64,000 bases of DNA, taken from assembly GCF_000454545.1 (NCBI RefSeq), contig NZ_CM002139.1:4344616-4408615 (forward strand), given 5' to 3'. Positions 54,791 through 63,797 of the stretch are shown one piece after another. This DNA is from Xanthomonas cassavae CFBP 4642 (GTDB lineage Bacteria > Pseudomonadota > Gammaproteobacteria > Xanthomonadales > Xanthomonadaceae). Each line of letters starts with the position of its first letter. The first letter of the stretch is position 1. The notes under the pieces were generated by a model. The model was not told the DNA's origin. It searched no databases and saw only the letters and a program-made list of their open reading frames with translations. Made by a program: the position numbers and the translations under genes.

Positions 54791-55924
54791 ATGGATATCG
54801 GCTACTTCCTGAAGCTGATGACCGAAAAGAATGCCTCGGACATGTTCTTGACCACCGGCGCGCCGGTCTACATCAAGATCGAAGGCAAGCTCTACCCGCT
54901 CGGCAATACGGGGTTGCCGCCGGGGATGGTCAAGAAAATCGCCTACTCATTGATGGACGAAGGCCAGGTACCGCAGTTCGAGCGCGAGCTCGAGCTCAAC
55001 ATGGCCATCGCCCTGCCCGATGCCGGCCGCTTCCGCGTGAACGTGTTCAAGCAGCGTGGCGAGGTGGGCATGGTGATCCGTGCCATCCGCAGCCGGATCC
55101 CGAGCATCGAAGAGCTCAACCTGCCGCAGGTGCTCAAGGACGTCATCATGACCCCGCGCGGGCTGGTGCTGGTGGTGGGCTCGACCGGCTCCGGCAAGTC
55201 GACTTCGCTGGCCTCGATGATCGACCACCGCAACAGCACCACCACCGGGCACATCCTCACCATCGAGGACCCGATCGAATACCTGCACAAGCACAAGATG
55301 TCGATCGTGAACCAGCGCGAGGTGGGCCTGGACACGCATGCCTTCCAGAGCGCGCTGAAGAATGCGATGCGCGAAGCGCCGGACGTGATCCTGATCGGCG
55401 AGATCCTGGACGCCGAGACCATGGAGGCCGCCATCGCCTTCGCCGAAACCGGCCACCTGTGCCTGGCGACGCTGCACTCCAACAATGCCGACCAGACCAT
55501 CGAGCGCATCCTCAATTTCTTCCCGGAAAGCGCGCACAAGAACGTGCTGATGAACCTGGCGCTGAACCTGCGCGCGGTGGTCTCCCAGCGCCTGGTCAAG
55601 GGCGTGGATGGACGCCGCCGGCCGGCGACCGAAGTGCTGCTCAATACGCCGATGATCCGCGACCTGTTGCGTCGCGGCCAGGTACACGAGGTCAAGGCAG
55701 CGATGGAAGAGTCGCTGGAAGAAGGCATGCAGACCTTCGACCAATGCCTGTTCCGGATGGTCAAGACCGGCGAGATCGAGCAGGAAGAAGCGCTGCGTGC
55801 TGCCGATTCGCGTGACGGCCTGGCGCTGAAGTTCCGCCTGTCCGAAGGCGGCTCCGGCGAACACGACCCGTATGCCGATTACGAGGCGGCATCGGCACCG
55901 AAGATCAGCCACGGGTTTATCTGA
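54791..55924 (+). CDS. pilU: Type IV pilus retraction ATPase PilU
   Basis: 377-aa hexameric ATPase of the PilT/PilU group that assists pilus retraction in twitching motility. Walker A is GSTGSGKST (130-138), the His box is GHLCLATLHSNN, and the PilU-type C-terminal tail (ADSRDGLALKFRLSEGG) is present. In the Walker B region it reads ILIGEILD (200-207), where related proteins usually have GEIRD or GEMRD. ATG 54791 is used. It stands alone here, without pilT beside it. Confidence 0.92.
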   Translation: MDIGYFLKLMTEKNASDMFLTTGAPVYIKIEGKLYPLGNTGLPPGMVKKIAYSLMDEGQVPQFERELELNMAIALPDAGRFRVNVFKQRGEVGMVIRAIRSRIPSIEELNLPQVLKDVIMTPRGLVLVVGSTGSGKSTSLASMIDHRNSTTTGHILTIEDPIEYLHKHKMSIVNQREVGLDTHAFQSALKNAMREAPDVILIGEILDAETMEAAIAFAETGHLCLATLHSNNADQTIERILNFFPESAHKNVLMNLALNLRAVVSQRLVKGVDGRRRPATEVLLNTPMIRDLLRRGQVHEVKAAMEESLEEGMQTFDQCLFRMVKTGEIEQEEALRAADSRDGLALKFRLSEGGSGEHDPYADYEAASAPKISHGFI

Positions 55925-56037
55925 TTGATCGACGGCGAAGATCGGCGATCTTGCGGCGCTTAGGGCTGCTGGCGACTGGTGGTTGAGGGCCGAGCTCTGC
56001 GACTAGCGCCTCATTCACAACGTCGATGCGACGAACA

Positions 56038-56084
56038 CCCTCATCCGGCGCTGCGCGCCACCTTCTCCCGCTTGCGGGAGAAGG
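56038..56084 (-). repeat. Dispersed hairpin repeat, reverse copy
   Basis: CCCTCATCCGGCGCTGCGCGCC followed by the hairpin CCTTCTCCCGC / GCGGGAGAAGG. It is the reverse complement of the element at 12264-12310. Confidence 0.85.
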
Positions 56085-56189
56085 AAGATCGGCGGCCAAG
56101 TGATGCTTCCAGGGTGCCGGCTCCGAACCCTTCAAACTTGCATTGCGACGTCGGCCCGGCGTGGCGACATCCGCCAGGATCGGATGCGT

Positions 56190-56409
56190 GGCTGATTGCC
56201 CTTCTCCCATACCACGGAAGAGGGTGCCCAAAGGGCGGATAAGTGGTTGATTGCCCTTCTCCCGTACCACGGGAGAAGGTGCCCGAAGGGCGGATAAGTG
56301 GCTGATTGCCCTTCTCCCGTACCACGGGAGAAGGTGCCCGAAGGGCGGATAAGTGGTTGATTGCCCTTCTCCCGTACCACGGGAGAAGGTGCCCGAAGGG
56401 CGGATGAGG
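56190..56409 (+). repeat. Four tandem 55-bp hairpin repeats
   Basis: Units begin at 56190, 56245, 56300 and 56355, an exact 55-base period. Each has GG(C/T)TGATTGCC, a hairpin CCTTCTCCCG-TACCA-CGGGAGAAGG, then GTGCCCGAAGGGCGGAT. The first unit has a few changes that weaken its stem; the last ends in GGATGAGGG like the single copies elsewhere. Alternating C/T at the third base suggests duplication as a pair of units. Confidence 0.95.
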
Positions 56410-56427
56410 GCTGCAGCGTTTTTGCCC

Positions 56428-57090
56428 TCACGCCACCGCATCCACCTGCATTTCGGGCCGTGCCGCATCGAAGGCCGGCAACGCCAGGCAGGCCTGCTCG
56501 ATGCGTTGCAAGGTGGGATACGGTGCCAGATCGACGTCGAATCGGTGTGCGTTGTAGAGCTGCGGAATCAGCACGCAGTCGGCCAGGCCTGGTGCGTCGC
56601 CCTGGCAGAAACGCCCGGTGTGCGTATCGCGCGCCAGCTGCGCTTCCAGTGCGGCGAACCCGCGCTGCATCCAGTGCCGGGTCCACTGCAGGCGTTGCGC
56701 GGCGTCCAGCGCAAAGTCGCGCTCCAGCAGCTGGGTGACGCGCAGGTTGTTGAGCGGATGCACATCGCAGGCGATGAGTTGCGCCAGCGCGCGCACGCGA
56801 GCACGGTCGGCCGGCGCAGATGGCAGCAGCGCGGCGGTGTCTGCAAACGCGTCTTCCAGATACTCCAGAATCGCCAGCGACTGCGCGATCACCACGCTGC
56901 CATGGCGTAGCGTGGGCACCAGTTCCTGCGGATTGAGCTGCACGTAGGCCGGCGCATGCTGCTCGCCACCATCGCGCACCAGGTGCACTGGATGGATGAG
57001 GTGGTCCAGCGCCTTCAATTGCAACCCGATGCGCACGCGGTAGGCCGCGCTGGAGCGCCAGTACGAAAACAGCTCCAGGGCCGCGCTCAT
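56428..57090 (-). CDS. maiA: Maleylacetoacetate isomerase
   Basis: 220-aa zeta-class glutathione transferase that isomerises maleylacetoacetate to fumarylacetoacetate in tyrosine and homogentisate breakdown. N-terminal YWRSSAAYRVRIGL is the glutathione-site motif. Other family features are YVQLNPQELVPTL and CDVHPLNNLRV. ATG 57090 (MSAALELFSYW) is chosen over longer frames. It follows the fumarylacetoacetate hydrolase gene by 43 bases, the next step in the same pathway. Confidence 0.92.
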   Translation of the reverse strand: MSAALELFSYWRSSAAYRVRIGLQLKALDHLIHPVHLVRDGGEQHAPAYVQLNPQELVPTLRHGSVVIAQSLAILEYLEDAFADTAALLPSAPADRARVRALAQLIACDVHPLNNLRVTQLLERDFALDAAQRLQWTRHWMQRGFAALEAQLARDTHTGRFCQGDAPGLADCVLIPQLYNAHRFDVDLAPYPTLQRIEQACLALPAFDAARPEMQVDAVA

Positions 57091-57133
57091 GGGTGGGCGC
57101 CGCTGCGGCAGCCCGGCGCCGCTGCAGACTGCG

Positions 57134-58123
57134 TCACGGCAGCGGCTGCCGTTCGACGCGCTGTTCGATCGCGCCGAAGATGCTGCTGCCGTCGGCGGCG
57201 AACATCTCGATGCGCACCTCGTCGCCGAAGGACATGAACGGCGTGCTCGGCGTGCCGTCGCGCAAGGTTTCCACCACGCGCTGTTCGGCGAAACATGACG
57301 CGCCCAGCGTGGTGTCCTGGTTGGCGATGGTGCCCGAACCCACGATGGTGCCGGCCGACAGCGGCCGGGTCCTGGCCGCGTGCGCCACCAGCTGGGCGAA
57401 GTCGAACTGCATGTCGTTGCCGGCTTCCGGTGCACCGAACCAGGCGCCGTTGACATGGGTCACCAGCGGCAGATGCACCTTGTTGCCGCGCCAGGCCGCG
57501 CCCAGCTCGTCGGGGGTGACGAACACCGGCGACAACGCCGAGCGCGGCTTGGACTGCACGAATCCAAAGCCCTTGGCGAGCTCGGCCGGAATCAGGGTGC
57601 GCAGCGAGACATCGTTGACCAGACCGATCAGCTGGATATGCGCGGCCGCCTGCTCGGGCGAGGCGCCCATCGGCACATCGTCGGTGATGACCACAATCTC
57701 CGCTTCCAGGTCGATGCCATGGTCCTCGCTGATCACCTTGATGGCATCGCGCGGTCCATAGAACCCGGCACTGGTGGCCTGGTACATCAGCGGGTCGGTG
57801 TAGAAGCTTTCCGGCACTTCCGCATTGCGGGCGCGGCGCACGCGCTCCACATGCGGCAGGTAAGCGCTGCCATCGACGAATTCGTAGGCGCGCGGCAGCG
57901 GCGCGGCCAGCGCCTGCGGATCCAGGTCGAACACGCCGTCGGCGCTGCCGTCCTCCAGCGCGTCGGCCAGGGCATTCAGGCGCGGCGCACTATTGCTCCA
58001 GTCCTCCAGCGCGCGCTGCAGGGTGGGCGCAATGCCGGTGGCACGTACGGCCTTGTTCAGGTCGCGCGAGACCACGATCAGGCTGCCGTCGCGGCCGCCT
58101 TCCTTCAGGGAACCTAGCTTCAT
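57134..58123 (-). CDS. Fumarylacetoacetate hydrolase family protein
   Basis: 329-aa hydrolase expected to split fumarylacetoacetate into fumarate and acetoacetate, the last step of tyrosine breakdown. Features include SAGFYGPRDAIKVISEDHGID, the acidic metal site EAEIVVITDDVPMGAS, and GSGTIANQDTTLGASCFAEQ. AGGAAGG before ATG 58123 sets the start. Operon with maiA. The acetoacetate released could be used by ScoAB encoded at 16.8-18.2 kb. Confidence 0.9.
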   Translation of the reverse strand: MKLGSLKEGGRDGSLIVVSRDLNKAVRATGIAPTLQRALEDWSNSAPRLNALADALEDGSADGVFDLDPQALAAPLPRAYEFVDGSAYLPHVERVRRARNAEVPESFYTDPLMYQATSAGFYGPRDAIKVISEDHGIDLEAEIVVITDDVPMGASPEQAAAHIQLIGLVNDVSLRTLIPAELAKGFGFVQSKPRSALSPVFVTPDELGAAWRGNKVHLPLVTHVNGAWFGAPEAGNDMQFDFAQLVAHAARTRPLSAGTIVGSGTIANQDTTLGASCFAEQRVVETLRDGTPSTPFMSFGDEVRIEMFAADGSSIFGAIEQRVERQPLP

Positions 58124-58504
58124 GACCTTCCTGTGCAGTGACGGATCGGCCGATTGTACGACCTGCTGCAACATCCGTTACACCTGAAACAACTGACCCG
58201 CACCCCAACCGCTGGCAGGAACTTTTGTGCAGCGCGCCAATCGCGCGTACACTTGCCGGGTCTGCATGCGGCCGTCCGTTTCCCTTTGGGACCGCCGGCG
58301 AGGCCAGGATCGATCGATCGATCCGCTCGCCCGCCCCACCCGACGCCTTTCGTGGTGCCGACAAACCCATCGCGTCTTGATCGGGTTGATCCACCATCTC
58401 GCAGCGCGGTTCACGGGAACGCTCCGAGCCTCACCTTTTTGCATCTGCAATGCGTTTGCGCTCCGGGCCCGGCCTGGTGGCGACGCTTTACTTGGAGCTT
58501 CCTG
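58124..58504. other. Divergent promoter region of fah and rhlE
   Basis: 381 bases with no gene recognised. It must hold promoters for both directions. The 5' side of rhlE could be a long leader, but I see no strong terminator-like or riboswitch signature. Confidence 0.5.
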
Positions 58505-59893
58505 ATGTCTTTTGAATCCCTGGGCCTGGCGCCCTTCCTGCTGCGCGCGTTGGCCGAGCAGGGCTATGAAACCCCCACCCCGATCCAGCAGCAGGCGATC
58601 CCGCTGGTGCTGGAAGGCCACGACCTGCTGGCCGGCGCACAGACCGGCACCGGCAAGACTGCCGCGTTCGGCCTGCCGCTGCTGCAGCACCTGGGCACCT
58701 CGCCGCAGCCGGTCAATGGCCCGCGCAAGCCGCGCGCACTGATCCTGACCCCCACCCGCGAGCTGGCCACCCAGGTGCATGACAGCCTGCGCGGCTATAG
58801 CAAGTACCTGCGCATTCCCAGCGCGGTGATCTACGGCGGCGTGGGCATGGGCAACCAGCTCGACGCGCTGCGTCGTGGCGTGGACCTGCTGATCGCCTGC
58901 CCGGGCCGGCTGATCGACCATATCGAGCGCCGCAGCGTGGACCTGTCCGGCATCGAAGTGCTGATCCTGGACGAAGCCGACCGCATGCTCGACATGGGCT
59001 TTCTGCCGTCGATCAAGCGCATCCTGACCAAGCTGCCGCGCCAGAACCGCCAGACCCTGCTGTTCTCGGCGACCTTCGAAGAGAACATCAAGCAGCTGGC
59101 GCTGGAGTTCATGCGCAACCCGATGCAGATCCAGGTCACCCCGAGCAACACCGTGGCCGAGAGCATCACCCACCGCGTGCACCCGGTCGATGGCGCGCGC
59201 AAGCGCGATCTGCTGCTGCACCTGCTGGCGCAGGACAGCCGCGAGCAGACCCTGGTGTTTGCGCGTACCAAGCACGGCAGCGACAAGCTGGCGCTGTTCC
59301 TGGAGAAGTCCGGCATCAAGACCGCGGCGATCCATGGCAACAAGAGCCAGGGCCAGCGCATGCGCGCGCTGAGCGACTTCAAGGCCGGCCGCGTGACCGT
59401 GCTGGTGGCCACCGATATCGCCGCACGCGGCATCGATATCGACCAGCTGCCGAAGGTCATCAACTACGACCTGCCGATGGTGGCCGAAGACTACGTGCAC
59501 CGCATCGGCCGCACCGGCCGTAACGGCTCCACCGGCGAGGCGATCTCGCTGGTGGCGCAGGACGAAGCCAAGCTGCTGCGCCAGATCGTGCGCATGCTGG
59601 GCCGCGATGTGGACATCCGCGACGTGCCGGGCTACGAGCCGCAGACCCCGATCCGCTGGGGCAACAGCGCGCCGGGCCGTGCCGAGCAGCCGGGTGGCGA
59701 TCGCGCCCCGCGCAAAAGCCACGCCCGTCGTCCGCACGGCGATGCACCGCGTCAGGCGCATGCGCATGCCGGCCCGAAGAAGCCGGGCGGCCAGCGCAGC
59801 GGCGGGCCGCGTCAGGCCAATGCCGGTGCAGGCGCCGGTCGTCGCGATGGCGGGCGGGGCGGCAACGGCCGGCCGGCCAACCGCGGCGCCTGA
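58505..59893 (+). CDS. rhlE: DEAD-box ATP-dependent RNA helicase
   Basis: 462-aa helicase. Motifs in order: Q motif (TPTPIQQQAIP), AQTGTGKT (I), PTRELA (Ia), DEAD as LDEADRMLDMG (II), SATF (III), and HRIGRTGR (VI). A basic Gly/Arg/Ala-rich tail of about 90 residues follows, typical of RhlE. It acts in RNA turnover and cold adaptation. ATG 58505 gives the standard MSFESLGLAP start. A hairpin terminator follows. Confidence 0.93.
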   Translation: MSFESLGLAPFLLRALAEQGYETPTPIQQQAIPLVLEGHDLLAGAQTGTGKTAAFGLPLLQHLGTSPQPVNGPRKPRALILTPTRELATQVHDSLRGYSKYLRIPSAVIYGGVGMGNQLDALRRGVDLLIACPGRLIDHIERRSVDLSGIEVLILDEADRMLDMGFLPSIKRILTKLPRQNRQTLLFSATFEENIKQLALEFMRNPMQIQVTPSNTVAESITHRVHPVDGARKRDLLLHLLAQDSREQTLVFARTKHGSDKLALFLEKSGIKTAAIHGNKSQGQRMRALSDFKAGRVTVLVATDIAARGIDIDQLPKVINYDLPMVAEDYVHRIGRTGRNGSTGEAISLVAQDEAKLLRQIVRMLGRDVDIRDVPGYEPQTPIRWGNSAPGRAEQPGGDRAPRKSHARRPHGDAPRQAHAHAGPKKPGGQRSGGPRQANAGAGAGRRDGGRGGNGRPANRGA

Positions 59894-59917
59894 GCGGTGA
59901 GCGTCGGTTGACCACAG

Positions 59918-59934
59918 GGGCCGCGATGCGGCCC
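59918..59934 (+). terminator. Terminator after rhlE
   Basis: GGGCCGC and GCGGCCC around a GAT loop, followed by TTGTTCTG, 25 bases after the rhlE stop. Confidence 0.65.
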
Positions 59935-60028
59935 TTGTTCTGTCCGCCGCGGCCTGCCCAGGCTTTTGCGTGATCCGGCGTCGGGCCGGCACGCGCCCTT
60001 CCCTCCCATTGTTTGCCGAATCATCGTC

Positions 60029-60382
60029 ATGGACATCTTCAAGGTATTCACCCTGGAAGCCGCGCATCGGCTTCCCAACGTGCCGCCCGGCCACAAGTGC
60101 GCCCGCCTGCACGGGCATTCGTTCCGGGTCGAGCTGCATGTCAGTGGCGAACCGGGCGCCGAGACTGGCTGGATCATGGACTTCGGCGATATCAAGGCCG
60201 CCTTCCAGCCGATCTACGACCGCCTGGACCATCACTACCTCAACGAGATCGAGGGGCTGGAAAACCCGACCAGCGAGCGGCTGGCGATCTGGATCTGGAA
60301 CCAGCTCAAGCCGGCCCTGCCGCAGCTGAGCGAGATCGTGGTGCACGAGACCTGCACCTCCGGCTGCCGTTATCGCGGTTGA
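60029..60382 (+). CDS. queD: 6-carboxy-5,6,7,8-tetrahydropterin synthase
   Basis: 117-aa enzyme of the PTPS/QueD fold in the queuosine pathway. Zinc histidines are in EAAHRLP and LHGHSFRVE, with the catalytic cysteine in [10 protein letters not shown]. The C-terminal glutamate is in [11 protein letters not shown]. The length and motifs match bacterial QueD rather than biopterin synthases. ATG 60029. Hairpin terminator downstream. Confidence 0.93.
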   Translation: MDIFKVFTLEAAHRLPNVPPGHKCARLHGHSFRVELHVSGEPGAETGWIMDFGDIKAAFQPIYDRLDHHYLNEIEGLENPTSERLAIWIWNQLKPALPQLSEIVVHETCTSGCRYRG

Positions 60383-60405
60383 CCCCTGCGCAGTTGCTTG
60401 ACCCG

Positions 60406-60426
60406 AAGCCGCCTGCCAGGCGGCTT
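60406..60426 (+). terminator. Terminator after queD
   Basis: AAGCCGCCT and AGGCGGCTT pair around GCC, followed by TGTCGTTT. Confidence 0.7.
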
Positions 60427-60573
60427 TGTCGTTTCAGAACCACCGCCAAGCCGCTGAATTCAAAACAATCCGATCGACAGTTGGAAAAACTTCAGGAAAC
60501 GTGTTGCATCGCAGCAATATCCGCGTATGCTGCAACGCAACAAACGGTCACGGCCTTCCCCGAGGGGTTCGCA

Positions 60574-60909
60574 ATGTCGGCGCAGTTCGAAAACAGCTTC
60601 ACCAGTCAGTTCGCGTCTGCCGCAGCACGTGCCAACCAGTTGGCGTTGGACACGCTGGAACAGAACGTCAACGCGACCACCAGCTTCTTCGGTGAGTTCG
60701 CGCAGGCTCGCGACCTGGGTGCCTACCAGACGCTTTGGCCCAAGGGCCTGCAACTGGCCCGCGACAACCTGGAACGGCTGGCATCGATCAACCAGGAAGT
60801 GGTCGGAATGGGATTGAAGATATCCAGCGCGCTTGGGCAGTTTGCCAAGCAGCAGTTCGATACCGGCAGCGAGACGGCCGGTGCGGCAGGCAAGACCCGG
60901 CGCAAGTAA
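60574..60909 (+). CDS. Phasin family protein
   Basis: 111-aa helical protein of the phasin family, with FENSFTSQFASAAARANQL at the start and NATTSFFGEFAQARDLGAYQ in the middle. Phasins coat polyhydroxyalkanoate granules, but many short phasin-like proteins have other roles. No polyhydroxyalkanoate gene is nearby. The start is ATG 60574 after GAGGGG. It has its own strong terminator. Confidence 0.85.
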   Translation: MSAQFENSFTSQFASAAARANQLALDTLEQNVNATTSFFGEFAQARDLGAYQTLWPKGLQLARDNLERLASINQEVVGMGLKISSALGQFAKQQFDTGSETAGAAGKTRRK

Positions 60910-60961
60910 CGGCCACCAAAATTCAGCGTCTTTGCATGGGTCCCTCCCCCCGTGCGATCCG

Positions 60962-60995
60962 GCCCGACAGATCCCTCCCTCTGTTGGGCTTTTTT
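60962..60995 (+). terminator. Strong terminator after the phasin gene
   Basis: GCCCGACAGA and TCTGTTGGGC pair around TCCCTCCC, followed by six T residues. Classic intrinsic terminator. Confidence 0.9.
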
Positions 60996-61075
60996 ATGGT
61001 CCACGACCTCAGCCCGGCACCGGACCGAAGACGCCCAGGCGCACTGCGGGCGATCCAACCGTCGGCCGCCGACTT

Positions 61076-61995
61076 CTACGCTGATCGCTCAGGCTGCACT
61101 GCGCCGTGTTCTGCACGATGCCGATCGCACGCTGACATCGCCCTGAGTTGCTCCAGCACCCACTCGGCACGGGTCGAAAGCGGCCATTCCGCCCGGTGTA
61201 TCAGCCAAAGCGTATCCACCACAGGCTCGCCACACTCGATTACCCGAATGGCCTGCGGCTGCGCGAAGGCGTGACGCGCGTGGCGGGGAATCACGGTGAA
61301 ACCCAGACCACGGGCGACCGGTTCGAGAATCAGCGCGATCTGATTACTGAAGCCATGGCAAGGCACACTGCGAATGCCGGGATTGCCGGGAAAATGGCGC
61401 ATCAGCAGGCGGGTGGCCATTGCCTGGCCTTCAGGGTGATCGATGAAGCCAGCCGCTCCAGATCCTGCCAGCCTGCCACTGCGGCATCGACCGGCACGAC
61501 AAGCTCCAATGGCTCCTCGATAAAGGACGTGGCAGTCAGGCGCGGGTCGTCCGGCTTGCGCGTGACAAGTCCCAATTCATATTGCCTACCGAGGACCGCC
61601 TGGTGCGTTTCAGAGTCGGGGGCAAAACGATCACGGATGACCAACCCTGGGTGAGACTGCTGCAAGGTTAGCAACCGCGGATAGAGAGCGAGTCCCACGC
61701 TGCCGGGTGTGATGAGGCTGATTTCCCCGCTACGTGCGCTGGCGTCGGCGAGTCGAAGTTTCAGACGCCTGTCGGCCACCTCGATCTCGTCGCAGTACTC
61801 CAGCAAGGCCATGCCTGCGGGCGTCAGTTCGATCTGTCGGGGATGGCGAATCAACAATGGGCCGAATGCATCCTCCAGATGACGCACATGCTGGCTGACG
61901 ACAGCTTGCGTCACACCCAACCGCTCTGCCGCACGCGTGAAGCCGCCTGTTTCGACCAATGTGGCGAAAGAGCGCAGCCAGTGCGGATTTTTCAT
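61076..61995 (-). pseudogene. Frameshifted LysR family transcriptional regulator
   Basis: The N-terminal frame starts at 61995 with MKNPHWLRSFATLVE and a LysR helix-turn-helix (FTRAAERLGVTQAVVSQHVR), and runs into a stop at 61402. The C-terminal frame, ending at 61076, continues the effector domain (GFSNQIALILEPVARGLGFT). Restoring one base in the GGCTGGC region near 61447-61453 gives one continuous protein of about 306 residues through GFIDHPEGQAMATRLL. So the gene is broken by a single-base deletion, or the base is a sequencing error. Divergent from the glyoxalase-type gene, which it probably controlled. Confidence 0.85.
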
Positions 61996-62091
61996 AACGA
62001 ACTTTTATCACGGCGATAAGGGCTTATTAGATCAAACGCAGGATGCATCCGCCTACGCTTGCGCACTTGTTTCCATCAAGAGGCCATCGTC

Positions 62092-62658
62092 ATGTCCCCG
62101 ACATTCCCCCGCAGTTTTTCGCACATCGGCCTGTCCGTGACCGATCTAGATGCCGCCGTCACGTTCTACACCGAGGTCATGGGTTGGTACCTGCTCATGC
62201 CGCCGACCACCATCAGCGAGGACGACAGCGCCATCGGCGTGATGTGCACTGATGTATTCGGCGAAGGTTGGGGCACGTTGCGCATTGCTCACCTGTCCTC
62301 CGGCGACCGCATCGGTGTGGAAATCTTCCAGTTCACCAATGCAGAAAGGCCTGCCAACAACTTCGAATACTGGAAGACCGGAGTGTTTCACTTTTGCGTA
62401 CAGGATCCGGACGTCGAGGGGCTGGCCGCCAAGATCGTGGCCGCCGGCGGCAAGCAGCGCATGCCGGTACGCGCGTATTTTCCTGGCGAAAAACCGTACC
62501 GTATGGTTTACATGGAAGACCCGTTCGGCAACATCCTGGAAATCTACAGCCACAGCTATGAGTTGAGGGAACCTCTAAAAACCCCAGTATCCTGTCATCA
62601 TAGACGTAATGCGATGCTAGCGGAGGGTGCTACAGATGATCAGTTTGTTCGCCGGTGA
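62092..62658 (+). CDS. Glyoxalase/VOC family protein with C-terminus altered by an IS
   Basis: Vicinal oxygen chelate fold protein. FSHIGLSVTDLDAAVTFYTE and MVYMEDPFGNILEIYSHSYE are typical, with metal-ligand His/Glu positions in both halves. Start ATG 62092. After Leu158 the frame enters the insertion sequence and adds 30 foreign residues, giving 188 aa. Removing the IS and one copy of TTGA restores the ending TYSAGAYQ and a stop at 63823, a 166-residue native protein. The domain is complete, so the protein may still work. Substrate unknown. Confidence 0.8.
   Translation: MSPTFPRSFSHIGLSVTDLDAAVTFYTEVMGWYLLMPPTTISEDDSAIGVMCTDVFGEGWGTLRIAHLSSGDRIGVEIFQFTNAERPANNFEYWKTGVFHFCVQDPDVEGLAAKIVAAGGKQRMPVRAYFPGEKPYRMVYMEDPFGNILEIYSHSYELREPLKTPVSCHHRRNAMLAEGATDDQFVRR
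62563..62566. repeat. Target site duplication, left copy (TTGA)
   Basis: TTGA directly before the left inverted repeat; the same four bases follow the right inverted repeat at 63794-63797. Confidence 0.85.
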
Positions 62659-63793
62659 AGAACGTGATGCTAAACGTCAGCAATTGAGTGATCCGCTGGC
62701 CGTGTTGTCGCGTCACATCGACTTTGGCGGTATTGCCCGTGCGGTGGATGCGAGGCTGTCGCTCGGGCCGAAGGCCAAGGGTGGCCGGCCAGCGTGGCCG
62801 ACTGAGGTGATGATCAGGGTGTTGCTGTTGCAGCAGTTGTACAACCTTTCCGACGATGCGTTGGAGTATCAGTTGCTGGATCGGCGTAGCTTCGTTCGGT
62901 TCGTCGGTCTGGAGAAGAGCGGCAAGGTGCCGGATGCGAAGACGATCTGGGTATGGCGCGAGCGGCTGAAGAACAATGACGTGATCGGAGATATCGATGC
63001 GGCGATCAGCGGACAACTGGCGCGCGCCGGTTACATTGCCCGTGGCGGGCAGATCATTGATGCCAGCATCGTCAGTGCGCCGATCCAGCGCAACACGCGC
63101 GAGGAAAACGCGCGCATCAAGCAGAACGACATCCCGGAGGATTGGAGCGATGCCAAGCGCGCGCAGAAGGACGTGGATGCGCGCTGGACGAGCAAGCACG
63201 GCAGCTCCTATTACGGTTACAAGTTGCACGCCAATGTCGATCGTCGCTGGGGATTCATTCGCGTGCACGAGGTCAGCAGCGCGAACGTGCATGACAGCCG
63301 GTACTTCGAGCGGTTGCTGGATGCGGGTAATACCGCACGCATACTTCGTGCCGATAGCGCTTATGCCGACCGGGACCGTGAAGCCCGCTTGAAGCAAGAG
63401 GGATATCGTGTGGACATCCAGCACAAAGGTACACGCGGCAACGCATTGAGCTCGGCCCAGCAGCGGCGCAATCAGCGCATCGCGAAAGATCGGGTGTTTG
63501 TCGAGCACGCATTCGCGCGACTGACGCAACAAGGTGGCAAGTGTCTACGCACGCTCGGCTTGGCACGTGCGAAGGTGGTCATCGGATTGAAGGTTGCCGG
63601 CCATAACCTGCTGCGTCTGGCACGATTGCAGCAGGCCGGGATGCGGCCGGTATGAATGCCGCAGGCCAGAAGAACGCCTCGCGCGCAGCGTCGGCGAGCT
63701 GAGAGCTTGGCCGACCATGTCAGCGATGTTTCCAAGCATCGTCACCTCCATGCATGCGCCACATCGACTCCGGCATGGTTATTCGAGGTGCCC
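62567..63793 (+). mobile_element. IS5-family insertion sequence, complete
   Basis: 1227-bp element. Left end GGGAACCTCTAAAAACC; right end GGTTATTCGAGGTGCCC. These are imperfect inverted repeats, 14 of 17 matching. One transposase gene fills most of the element. The 4-bp target duplication TTGA and intact ends point to a recent, simple insertion into the 3' end of the VOC gene. Confidence 0.88.
62636..63655 (+). CDS. IS5-family transposase
   Basis: 339-aa DDE transposase. The N-terminal DUF772 domain includes KGGRPAWPTEVMIRVLLLQQ. The DDE residues are in QIIDASIVSAP, ILRADSAYADRD and RVFVEHAFARL. ATG 62636 follows GGAGGG. The gene is intact, so the element may be active. Confidence 0.93.
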   Translation: MISLFAGEERDAKRQQLSDPLAVLSRHIDFGGIARAVDARLSLGPKAKGGRPAWPTEVMIRVLLLQQLYNLSDDALEYQLLDRRSFVRFVGLEKSGKVPDAKTIWVWRERLKNNDVIGDIDAAISGQLARAGYIARGGQIIDASIVSAPIQRNTREENARIKQNDIPEDWSDAKRAQKDVDARWTSKHGSSYYGYKLHANVDRRWGFIRVHEVSSANVHDSRYFERLLDAGNTARILRADSAYADRDREARLKQEGYRVDIQHKGTRGNALSSAQQRRNQRIAKDRVFVEHAFARLTQQGGKCLRTLGLARAKVVIGLKVAGHNLLRLARLQQAGMRPV

Positions 63794-63797
63794 TTGA
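63794..63797. repeat. Target site duplication, right copy (TTGA)
   Basis: TTGA directly after the right inverted repeat. Joined to the left half it restores the reading frame of the VOC gene (ttg act tat tcg). Confidence 0.85.

Larger units (their letters stand above)
55925..56427. other. Repeat-rich intergenic region between pilU and maiA
   Basis: 503 bases between convergent genes. It holds one inverted copy of the dispersed hairpin repeat (56038-56084) and four tandem 55-bp copies (56190-56409). No gene was recognised. Confidence 0.75.

Noticed and set aside
55917..56686. Minus-strand open frames with repeated FSRGTGEGQS-like peptides
   Set aside because: They are translations of the 55-bp hairpin repeat, not genes.
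58178..60346. A 722-codon minus-strand open frame opposite rhlE and queD
   Set aside because: Antisense shadow; repetitive His/Gln/Ala/Val composition without motifs.
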